Below are positions 1 to 5,827 of a stretch of DNA of 26,561 bases, in pieces. Each line of letters opens with the position of its first letter. Position 1 is the first letter of the stretch. The stretch is from NCBI GenBank assembly GCA_003517285.1, contig DPAW01000017.1, forward strand, positions 1 to 26,561, read 5' to 3'. The notes under the pieces were generated by a model that was given only the letters and a program-made list of their open reading frames with translations, was not told the origin of the DNA and ran no database searches. The translations under genes and the position numbers were made by a program. Source of the DNA: Verrucomicrobiales bacterium. GTDB taxonomy: Bacteria; Verrucomicrobiota; Verrucomicrobiia; Limisphaerales; UBA1100.

Positions 1-1014
1 GTTCGCCTGCTGGATGAGGATAATATAAAACAACAGGAAGCGGTGGGCATCATCGGGGTAAATCTTGTACATGCGGCCATGCACTACACCACGGATCCTC
101 ATCGGATTTTAGGCAGTTTGCTGGATAACCTTGAGCCTTGGCGGGCGGAGATTGGCATGGTGCGCTTTACCGGCCCGGACTATGCCGGGGTAGATAATCG
201 CCTCATGGCCCTAGAGCTGGTGAAACGCGGTCTGGCCAAGGCCACCCTGTTTAATGTGTGTGGCGAGGTGGTGCATCCTTCCGAGGTGCTGTATGGCAAA
301 CCGATCATTGTGGAGCGTGGCAGTTTCCGGCCCGTCACCCATACCACCCTGCACATGTTGCAAAGCAGCAAAGCGCAATTTGTACAGGAACCCAGTGTGC
401 AGGGCGAAAATATGACCGTGTTGTTTGAGATGACCCTTCACAATCTTACTGATGGAGATGGCATTGATGAGCAGGATTTTCTGGAGCGCGTCGATATTTT
501 GGGCGCCGTTGGCGAGGAATTGGCCGAAAACTACCATATTATGGTGTCAAACTTCGCCGAATACTACCGTTTGGCAGCGTATTTGCTCCGTTATAGCAAG
601 GAACCCATTGGTGTAGCCATGGGTGTACCCACTTTGAAAGAACTGTTCGAAGAGAAATATTACGAGGAACTGGAGGGCGGTATTTTGGAATCCTTTGGCC
701 GGATGTTCAAAAACGACCTGCGGTTATACGTCTACCCGTCTTTGGCGGAAGGCGGTCAGGTGCTCAATGCCCGCAACCTACAGGTCGCTTCGCACCTGCA
801 AAGTCTTTACGAATACCTCTTGAGCAACGGCTTCATCCGGCGCATCGAGGATTATCGGGAAGATTACCTCCCCATTTTATCACGAGACGCCCTCAAACAA
901 ATCCGCTCCGGCGATCCGCAATGGGAACAATTAGTCCCCGAGAGCGTCGCCCAATTGATTCGCGAACGAGGTCTGTTGGGGTATCAATCTGCAGCAGACA
1001 CCGCAAAACCATAG
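1..1014 (+). CDS. Conserved soluble protein of unknown function, often mislabelled TonB-dependent receptor (5' partial)
   Basis: The reading frame is open from the first base, so the start lies outside the window; a GTG at 43 is internal to the family homology and is not taken as the start. From memory, conserved blocks match a family of roughly 480 residues found in several environmental phyla: QQEAVGIIGVNLVHAA at the left edge, SGP-like TGPDYAGVDNRLMALELV, KPIIVERGSFRPVTH, and a C-terminal part with LYVYPSLAEGG, LQVASHLQSLYEYLL and a final LIRERGLLGYQ. About two thirds of the protein would be present. Databases commonly label this family TonB-dependent receptor or nicotinate-nucleotide adenylyltransferase. 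Nothing visible supports a beta-barrel, signal peptide or nucleotidyltransferase motif, so I give no function. It ends 10 bases before the next gene, with which it is probably cotranscribed. Confidence 0.7.
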   Translation, partial: VRLLDEDNIKQQEAVGIIGVNLVHAAMHYTTDPHRILGSLLDNLEPWRAEIGMVRFTGPDYAGVDNRLMALELVKRGLAKATLFNVCGEVVHPSEVLYGKPIIVERGSFRPVTHTTLHMLQSSKAQFVQEPSVQGENMTVLFEMTLHNLTDGDGIDEQDFLERVDILGAVGEELAENYHIMVSNFAEYYRLAAYLLRYSKEPIGVAMGVPTLKELFEEKYYEELEGGILESFGRMFKNDLRLYVYPSLAEGGQVLNARNLQVASHLQSLYEYLLSNGFIRRIEDYREDYLPILSRDALKQIRSGDPQWEQLVPESVAQLIRERGLLGYQSAADTAKP

Positions 1015-1024
1015 GAAAATCATC

Positions 1025-2344
1025 ATGGCTGAAGAATACAGCAATCAAAACGCTAAAAAAGTGCTTGTGGCCGACAGCGACCCCGCCGTCCTGCAAGCCA
1101 TGAAAGATCAGCTCCAAGCCATAGGCTTTCACGCCACCGTCGTGGACACTGACACCATGGCCACCGAGCACCTGCGTAGCGAAATGTTCGCTGCCGTTGT
1201 GGTGGATCATGACCTGAGCGGCGAAGGCAAAGGCCTCGATCTTTTGGCGCAGGTAAAGGAAATCCAACCCGACACCAGCCGCCTCATGCTCGCCAGTGGC
1301 GTGAGTATTGATGAGATGACCCGCATTGCCAGCAAAGGCCTTGTTTTCCGTTATCTCACCAAGCCTTGGATGACCAACGACATGAAAGTCGCCATCCTCA
1401 ACGCCTCCGAGCGGTACTGTTTACGAAAGGAAATTGAGGCTCAGGAAAACCGAATCCAAACCCTGACCGATAAACTGCAAGTTGCCGAACAATCCGTCAC
1501 CCAAGCCAATGCGAATCTGGCCGCCCCCGACGAAGACGGCGATGCCGCATCCGGCGAGGCCCCGGCCGCCAAGCCACGAGTGGCTGTGTCATTTTCTAGT
1601 GACGAGGAAGACATTGCCCTCACCGCGATGAACCGCATGCTTTACACCTTTCACCCCAACCTCGGCAATACCGCCCTTCGCGCCAAAGCTCTGTGTGCCA
1701 CCATTGCTGATGCGCTAGGGTTGAGCGAAACCGATGCCCACACTCTAGATCTCGCCGCGCAAACACATGATATCGGTCTCATGAACTCCGAGATTGGCAT
1801 GGTGCGGCGTTGGATGCGCAGCCCGGCCAAATGTTCCCCCGAGGAAATGGAAGTGATCCGGAAACATCCTGAGATCGCGGAGGAAACACTTCTGGCCCTG
1901 CATGAGAGCTATGCGCCCGTGGCCAAGATCGTGCGGCATCATCATGAAAACTGGGATGGCACGGGATACCCCGACAAACTCAAAGGTGAAACCATCCCGC
2001 GCTTATCCCGCCTGTTGGCGCCGGTCATTTATTACTGCAACCAAAACATGGCCGACATGCAGCTCATCCGCGAAATGGAAACCGAGCTGGCTGATCGCGT
2101 CTTCGATCCGGATGCCGTCCGCGCCCTCGTCCAAGCCGTGCCGCTCACCCGCATGCCCCGTGGGGAACGCGAGATTCTGCTCATTGAGCTCAAGCCCGGC
2201 ATGGAATTGGCCCGGCCCATTTTCAATACCAACAACATGAAACTCCTCGATGCCGGCCTAATTTTGGAAGAGAAACACGTCAATAAAGTGCATTCCATTA
2301 ATAACATGACGCCCATCAATCCCCTGTGTCTGGTGTATTGTTAA
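1025..2344 (+). CDS. Response regulator with divergent HD-GYP-like output domain
   Basis: The N-terminal receiver domain (about residues 11-125) keeps its acidic pocket (D17, D19), the phospho-acceptor D61 in VVVDHD and the switch lysine K113 in YLTKP. A coiled linker (about 130-165) and an acidic Ala-rich stretch follow. The HD-type domain (about 195-370) shows THDIG with the HD pair at 248-249, HPE at 281-283 and HHHENWDGTGYP at 305-316, the signature of c-di-GMP phosphodiesterases of the RpfG type. It is divergent: the lysine normally after HDIG is leucine, and the late Asp residues of the usual VADxYD segment are replaced (LLAPVIYYC). The C-terminus (GMELARPIF onward) resembles the small beta-domain tail of many such regulators. 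The start is supported by AGGA 8 bases upstream. Adjacency to flagellin genes suggests motility or c-di-GMP signalling; whether it is catalytic is open. Confidence 0.85.
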   Translation: MAEEYSNQNAKKVLVADSDPAVLQAMKDQLQAIGFHATVVDTDTMATEHLRSEMFAAVVVDHDLSGEGKGLDLLAQVKEIQPDTSRLMLASGVSIDEMTRIASKGLVFRYLTKPWMTNDMKVAILNASERYCLRKEIEAQENRIQTLTDKLQVAEQSVTQANANLAAPDEDGDAASGEAPAAKPRVAVSFSSDEEDIALTAMNRMLYTFHPNLGNTALRAKALCATIADALGLSETDAHTLDLAAQTHDIGLMNSEIGMVRRWMRSPAKCSPEEMEVIRKHPEIAEETLLALHESYAPVAKIVRHHHENWDGTGYPDKLKGETIPRLSRLLAPVIYYCNQNMADMQLIREMETELADRVFDPDAVRALVQAVPLTRMPRGEREILLIELKPGMELARPIFNTNNMKLLDAGLILEEKHVNKVHSINNMTPINPLCLVYC

Positions 2345-2376
2345 CGTCTTTTTAACCCGTAAAAACAGAGATTTTT

Positions 2377-2407
2377 GGAGCCTCCCATCGGAGGCTCCTT
2401 TTTTTTT
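2377..2407 (+). terminator. Rho-independent terminator after the HD-GYP-like regulator
   Basis: A perfect 9-bp stem, GGAGCCTCC (2377-2385) with GGAGGCTCC (2390-2398), closes a 4-base loop and is followed directly by nine T residues. It separates the upstream two-gene unit from the first flagellin, whose promoter begins two bases after the T tract. Confidence 0.93.
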
Positions 2408-2408
2408 C

Positions 2409-2435
2409 TAAAGTCTACTACCCGCCGACCGATAT
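2409..2435 (+). promoter_or_regulatory. Sigma-28 (FliA) type promoter of flagellin 1
   Basis: TAAAGTCT, an 11-base spacer and ACCGATAT match the classical flagellar sigma-28 consensus TAAAGTTT-N11-GCCGATAA with exact spacing. The predicted transcript start is near 2442, giving a leader of about 100 nt. FliA itself is encoded at 24962-25774. The element follows the preceding terminator immediately, so flagellin 1 is its own transcription unit. Confidence 0.88.
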
Positions 2436-2448
2436 AGATGGTGTAAGC

Positions 2449-2500
2449 CTTGTGATGCTTGGTAACTCACACGGGAGGGAGCAGCCCGAACTAAAGCTCT
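2449..2500 (+). promoter_or_regulatory. Folded 5' leader element of flagellin 1 mRNA (pseudoknot-like)
   Basis: TGTGA (2451-2455) pairs with TCACA (2467-2471), enclosing a segment that ends in GGTAAC. CGGG (2472-2475) then pairs with CCCG (2485-2488), and GAGC in that loop (2479-2482) can pair with GCTC (2496-2499), which would make a pseudoknot. The same layout occurs before flagellin 2 (3466-3514), with TGTGA/TCACA replaced by CGTGA/TCACG, a compensatory change. I considered known c-di-GMP riboswitch classes and do not recognise their consensus here. Pairing was done by eye, with no energy calculation. Confidence 0.6.
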
Positions 2501-2501
2501 G

Positions 2502-2541
2502 ACGGCAAGGATGCCGTGACAACACGACAAAAGGAATTGTC
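2502..2541 (+). promoter_or_regulatory. Paired CsrA-like GGA hairpins, second one carrying the RBS of flagellin 1
   Basis: The first hairpin is ACGGCA-AGGA-TGCCGT (2502-2517), whose centre CAAGGATG equals the core of the CsrA SELEX consensus RUACARGGAUGU with GGA in the loop. The second is GACAA-AAGGAA-TTGTC (2526-2541). Its loop is the Shine-Dalgarno sequence AAGGA, 8 bases before the ATG at 2544. Two sites, one upstream and one on the RBS, is the known arrangement in the Bacillus subtilis hag leader, where CsrA represses flagellin translation. No csrA or fliW gene lies in this window. Confidence 0.65.
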
Positions 2542-2543
2542 AA

Positions 2544-3341
2544 ATGATCATCAATACAAATGTTAGTGCTGTGAGCTCCCAGCGTCACTTGGGAGAATCA
2601 ACTCAGCGCTTGAACGCGTCCCTAGCCCGTTTGGCTTCAGGGTCCAGAATCGTTAGCCCTCAGGATGATGCAGCTGGTTTGGCTGTAGCCTCCAAATTCG
2701 ATGCCCAGATTCAGCGAAATCGCGGCGTTGCTCAAAACCTCACCAGTGCGGTTTCTTATAGCCAGACTCAGGATGGATTCCTGCAAAAAGTCGGCAAAGC
2801 CTTGGATAGGATGAGTGAATTGGCCACCATGGCAATGGACGGCACCAAGTCCGCCGCTGATAAGGCCAACTACAACACCGAGTTCACCGAGCTGAAAAGT
2901 TACATCAGTGATATCGGCACCAAGGACTTTAACGGAGTCAGTCTCTTTAACGGCACTGCGCTGGCCGTCACCAAGGATAGTGAAGGCAACACTTGGAGCC
3001 TGAACGCTAGTAGTATGAACGCAGTGGATGTCACTAGCGTGATTGCCAGTGCCTTCACAGTAACCAGCTCCAATGCCGTGGCTACGCTCAACAGTGCCAT
3101 TGAAAATGTGGCGACACACCGGGCCAAAGTGGGCGCTAATATTCAGCGCCTTCAATTCAACCAGGAGCAGATTAGTATCCTGAATGAGAACCTGTCAGCC
3201 ACGGTGAGCCGCATCAAGGATGTAAACGTGGCAGAAGAAAGTACGCAGTTTGCGCGCTACAACATTCTTGTGCAGTCCGGCACCGCGATGCTCGCTCAGG
3301 CCAACTTGCTGCCGCAGAACGCTCTGCGACTCATTCAATAA
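2544..3341 (+). CDS. fliC: Flagellin 1
   Basis: This is the filament subunit, exported through the flagellar type III system. Its 265 residues are short: the N-terminal D0/D1 helices (MIINTNVSAVSSQ, LASGSRIVSPQDDAAGLAVA, LQKVGKALDRMSELA) and the C-terminal D1/D0 helices (ISILNENLSATVSRIKDVNVAEE, ending in ANLLPQNALRLIQ) are joined by a small central segment, with no room for the D2/D3 surface domains of enterobacterial flagellins. It is about 84% identical by hand count (223 of 265) to the next gene. The RBS AAGGA lies 8 bases upstream, inside a hairpin loop. It has its own sigma-28 promoter and terminator. The sequence is Ser/Thr-rich around residues 150-200, so it could accept O-linked glycans from the nearby glycosyltransferase. 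Confidence 0.96.
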   Translation: MIINTNVSAVSSQRHLGESTQRLNASLARLASGSRIVSPQDDAAGLAVASKFDAQIQRNRGVAQNLTSAVSYSQTQDGFLQKVGKALDRMSELATMAMDGTKSAADKANYNTEFTELKSYISDIGTKDFNGVSLFNGTALAVTKDSEGNTWSLNASSMNAVDVTSVIASAFTVTSSNAVATLNSAIENVATHRAKVGANIQRLQFNQEQISILNENLSATVSRIKDVNVAEESTQFARYNILVQSGTAMLAQANLLPQNALRLIQ

Positions 3342-3368
3342 GGGTCATGAGTAAGATATAAACATTAC

Positions 3369-3405
3369 AGCGGATGGCCCCTCTCGGGCCATCTGCTATT
3401 TTTTT
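3369..3405 (+). terminator. Rho-independent terminator after flagellin 1
   Basis: GCGGATGGCCC (3370-3380) pairs with GGGCCATCTGC (3386-3396) around a CTCTC loop, an 11-bp stem with one G-T pair, extended by A3369-T3397. A tail with seven consecutive T (3399-3405) follows. It separates the two flagellin transcripts. Confidence 0.92.
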
Positions 3406-3426
3406 AAAAAAAGTAGATATTAAGTC

Positions 3427-3453
3427 TAAAGATTATGACGCATCCGTCGAATA
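3427..3453 (+). promoter_or_regulatory. Sigma-28 (FliA) type promoter of flagellin 2
   Basis: TAAAGATT, an 11-base spacer (3435-3445) and GTCGAATA fit the sigma-28 consensus with correct spacing; the -10 element is weaker than that of flagellin 1. The predicted start is near 3460, just before the conserved leader fold, leaving a leader of about 100 nt. Confidence 0.8.
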
Positions 3454-3465
3454 AAGTTTGTAGGC

Positions 3466-3514
3466 CTCGTGACGCCCGGTAACTCACGTGGGTTGTAGCT
3501 CCCGCTAAAAGCTT
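3466..3514 (+). promoter_or_regulatory. Folded 5' leader element of flagellin 2 mRNA (pseudoknot-like)
   Basis: This is the counterpart of 2449-2500. CGTGA (3468-3472) pairs with TCACG (3484-3488) around a loop ending in GGTAAC. TGGG (3489-3492) faces CCCG (3501-3504), and loop AGCT (3497-3500) can pair with AGCT (3510-3513). Unpaired GGTAAC and CTAAA-type segments are kept while stem bases have changed in a compensating way. Its role (riboswitch, protein site or stability element) is unknown. Confidence 0.6.
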
Positions 3515-3516
3515 CA

Positions 3517-3559
3517 GCGGCAGGGATGCCGTTTTAAAACCAGTACAAATGGAGTTGTA
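3517..3559 (+). promoter_or_regulatory. Paired CsrA-like GGA hairpins, second one carrying the RBS of flagellin 2
   Basis: CGGCA-GGGA-TGCCG (3518-3531, extended by a G-T pair) contains CAGGGATG, again the CsrA core. TACAA-ATGGAG-TTGTA (3544-3559) places the Shine-Dalgarno GGAG in the loop, 8 bases before the ATG at 3563. Compared with flagellin 1, the second stem changes from GACAA/TTGTC to TACAA/TTGTA, so the closing pair switched from G-C to T-A and pairing is preserved. Confidence 0.65.
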
Positions 3560-3562
3560 ACA

Positions 3563-4360
3563 ATGGTTATCAACACAAACGTCGGAGCGCTCAGCACTAT
3601 GCGGACGCTTACCGAATCCACTAGCAAGCTTAACAAGGCTCTGTCCCGACTCGCTTCGGGTTCAAAGATTGTTAATCCTGCCGATGATGCAGCCGGTTTG
3701 GCTGTTGCGAACAAATTCGATGCGCAGATTTCGCGTAATCGTGGCGTCGCAAACAACCTGACCAGTTCGCTGTCCTACAGCCAGACCCAAGACGGCTTTC
3801 TACAAAAAGTCGGTAAGGCTCTGGATCGCATGAGTGAGTTGGCCACCTTGGCTCTGGACGGTACCAAGTCCACGGCTGATAAGACCAACTATAATACGGA
3901 GTTCACCGAGCTGAAGAACTATATCAGTGACATCGGCACGAAGGACTTCAACGGAGTGAGCCTCTTCAGTGGTTCCGCTCTGTCTGTGACAAAGGACAGC
4001 GATGGTAATACCTGGAGCCTGAATGCCAGCAGCCTGAACGCGGTGGATGTCACCAGCGTGATTGCCAGCGCCTTCACGGTGACTAGTTCCAACGCTGTAG
4101 CGACCATTAAGAGTGCCATCGAGAATGTGGCGACGCACCGTGCCAAGGTGGGTGCCAACATCCAGCGTCTGCAATTCACTCAGGAGCAAGTTAGCATCCT
4201 GAATGAAAATCTGCAGGCATCGGTGAGCCGTATCAAGGACGTGGACGTCGCTCAAGAGAGCACGCAGTTCGCCCGCTATAACATCCTCGTGCAGTCCGGC
4301 ACGGCGATGCTTGCGCAGGCCAATATGTTGCCGCAGAACTCTCTGCGTCTTCTCTCATAG
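3563..4360 (+). CDS. fliC: Flagellin 2
   Basis: A second 265-residue filament subunit, exactly the same length as flagellin 1 and collinear without gaps. The hallmark terminal helices are intact (MVINTNVGALSTMR, LASGSKIVNPADDAAGLAVA; C-terminal STQFARYNILVQSGTAMLAQAN). Nearly half of the differences from flagellin 1 fall in residues 1-70, while residues 71-94 and most of 150-200 are identical. Silent positions differ in those identical parts, so the duplication is not recent. It has a separate sigma-28 promoter, structured leader and terminator, allowing the two subunits to be made in different amounts. Which one is the major filament protein cannot be told from sequence. Confidence 0.96.
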   Translation: MVINTNVGALSTMRTLTESTSKLNKALSRLASGSKIVNPADDAAGLAVANKFDAQISRNRGVANNLTSSLSYSQTQDGFLQKVGKALDRMSELATLALDGTKSTADKTNYNTEFTELKNYISDIGTKDFNGVSLFSGSALSVTKDSDGNTWSLNASSLNAVDVTSVIASAFTVTSSNAVATIKSAIENVATHRAKVGANIQRLQFTQEQVSILNENLQASVSRIKDVDVAQESTQFARYNILVQSGTAMLAQANMLPQNSLRLLS

Positions 4361-4381
4361 TCGACGAGGTCTATAAATCAG

Positions 4382-4410
4382 CGGGCGGTCTTCGGACCGC
4401 CCGTTTTTTT
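4382..4410 (+). terminator. Rho-independent terminator after flagellin 2
   Basis: CGGGCGGTC (4382-4390) pairs perfectly with GACCGCCCG (4395-4403) around a very stable TTCG tetraloop, followed by seven T. The last two T overlap the stop codon of the convergent gene at 4409. On the minus strand there is no T tract, so it should act for the flagellin side only. Confidence 0.94.
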
Positions 4411-5821
4411 ATGACTGGACGAGACCCAGCTTGTGAGAAAGAGATTTAAGAAGTTGCGGCCAGGTTTGACCTGATGCGCGGCGGTGAAGTTGGGCGGTGG
4501 GATACCAGGGTGAGGCGGAGCCTTCGTGCCCCCAACGCCAGTCGGGCGCGGGGCTGAGCAGGATCCACACGGGTTTCCCCAAGGCCCCGGCCAGATGCGC
4601 CACGGCAGTGTCCACGCTGATGACCAGATCGAGTGTCTGAATGAGTTCGGCTGTGGCAGCGAAATCGGTCAGTTCCGACGAATGATCGTGTAATGAGCCC
4701 GGGGCAGTTTGGCCCCATTGGAGGCTGTGCCATTCCACGGGGGCTTCCAAAAGGGGTGCCAAATCGGTTACCGGGATGGAGCGGCGATCCAACGGTTGAC
4801 TGCCCGAGCCGGCCCATACCAGACCGACTTTGCGGGGAGGCTGGGCGCTGGGCGAGGGGTTGCCGAGATAGGGGACGGTCTTGGGGATGGTTTCGAGTGA
4901 ATCCTCAAAAATCCCGGGTAAACTCATAAGCGGCAGATGAACCTCAAAGGAAAGGGCATCGGTCTTGCGAGAGACTACTTCATCTATTCCCGGCATCGTT
5001 TGCAGAAGAGGCACCAAAGGCTCGGGGACCCAGAGGATTAAACGCTCTACGCGCTCAGACACACGGGGCAGATAACGGATCATCTGAAGCGTATCGCCAT
5101 AGCCTTGCTCGGCATGGAGCAGTAGAGTTTGGCCGGCCAGTTGTTCGCCCTGCCAGCGCGGTTGTGGGAAATCATGCTCCGGTGTGGTGCGCCCGGGTAA
5201 CTGAAAACGGCATTCGTACAGCGGCCAAGCCTGAGGGAAATCTCCAGCCAAGGCCCGGATGAAGAAATGTTGCCATTGATTTTCCGGATCATCGGGAGTC
5301 AAGGCCAGCGCGCGATCGAAACAATGATTGGCGGCCGGCAACAATCCGTAATCGAGCTGAGCCATGCCCAGCAGCCGGTGGGCGCGGGCATTATCGGGCA
5401 GCAGTCGAACAGCCTGTTGATGGGCTGCTATCGCTTCGGGTTGTTGATCAAGATGTTCGTGAGCAAGGCCGATATTTTGCCAGGCTTCCGCGTAATCTGG
5501 CGCAATCTCCACGGCTTGTTGCCAGTGCCCGAGGGCTTCGATTAAGTGGCCTTGAACGTGGCAAATATGGCCCAGCACATTGAGGGCCTGGGCGTTTTGC
5601 GGTTCCTGCGCGAGGATCAACTCGAGGCAATCGCGGGCTTCGGGCCATTCGCCGCGTTGTTGATGGAGGAGGGCAAGTTCCTTGGCGACGGGCAGGGCGT
5701 CGGGATGTTTTTCAAACGCGGCACCCAAAAGCCGGGCGGCGTGGTCCAATTGATTGGCGAGCCGGGCGGCTTGTGCCTGTTGAAGGAGATCGGTGAGTTG
5801 CGGTGAATTCTCCTCCAACAT
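4409..5821 (-). CDS. TPR protein with C-terminal GT9-like glycosyltransferase domain (candidate flagellin glycosyltransferase)
   Basis: Residues 10-205 form about five tetratricopeptide-type repeats (for example EALGHWQQAVEIAPDYAEAW). Residues 225-465 resemble the heptosyltransferase-like (GT9) fold: LLLHAEQGYGDTLQMIRYLP at 233-252, KVGLVWAGSG at 331-340, and DLVISVDTAVAHLAGALGKP at 398-417, followed by DWRWGHEG and SPWYP. TPR-plus-GT proteins of this layout are common and often lie near flagellin genes, where relatives are proposed to glycosylate flagellin in the cytoplasm. No signal peptide or membrane segment is present. It is the last gene of the long minus-strand cluster, 6 bases after the sigma-54 activator, and converges on flagellin 2. 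Substrate and sugar donor are inferred from location only; surface polysaccharide synthesis is the alternative. Confidence 0.82.
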   Translation of the reverse strand: MLEENSPQLTDLLQQAQAARLANQLDHAARLLGAAFEKHPDALPVAKELALLHQQRGEWPEARDCLELILAQEPQNAQALNVLGHICHVQGHLIEALGHWQQAVEIAPDYAEAWQNIGLAHEHLDQQPEAIAAHQQAVRLLPDNARAHRLLGMAQLDYGLLPAANHCFDRALALTPDDPENQWQHFFIRALAGDFPQAWPLYECRFQLPGRTTPEHDFPQPRWQGEQLAGQTLLLHAEQGYGDTLQMIRYLPRVSERVERLILWVPEPLVPLLQTMPGIDEVVSRKTDALSFEVHLPLMSLPGIFEDSLETIPKTVPYLGNPSPSAQPPRKVGLVWAGSGSQPLDRRSIPVTDLAPLLEAPVEWHSLQWGQTAPGSLHDHSSELTDFAATAELIQTLDLVISVDTAVAHLAGALGKPVWILLSPAPDWRWGHEGSASPWYPTAQLHRRASGQTWPQLLKSLSHKLGLVQS

Positions 5822-5827
5822 GGGGGA

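Noticed and set aside
2441..2543. Flagellin leader as a c-di-GMP-I or c-di-GMP-II riboswitch
   Set aside because: The characteristic conserved sequences of those classes, as I know them, are absent; it is reported as an unclassified fold instead.
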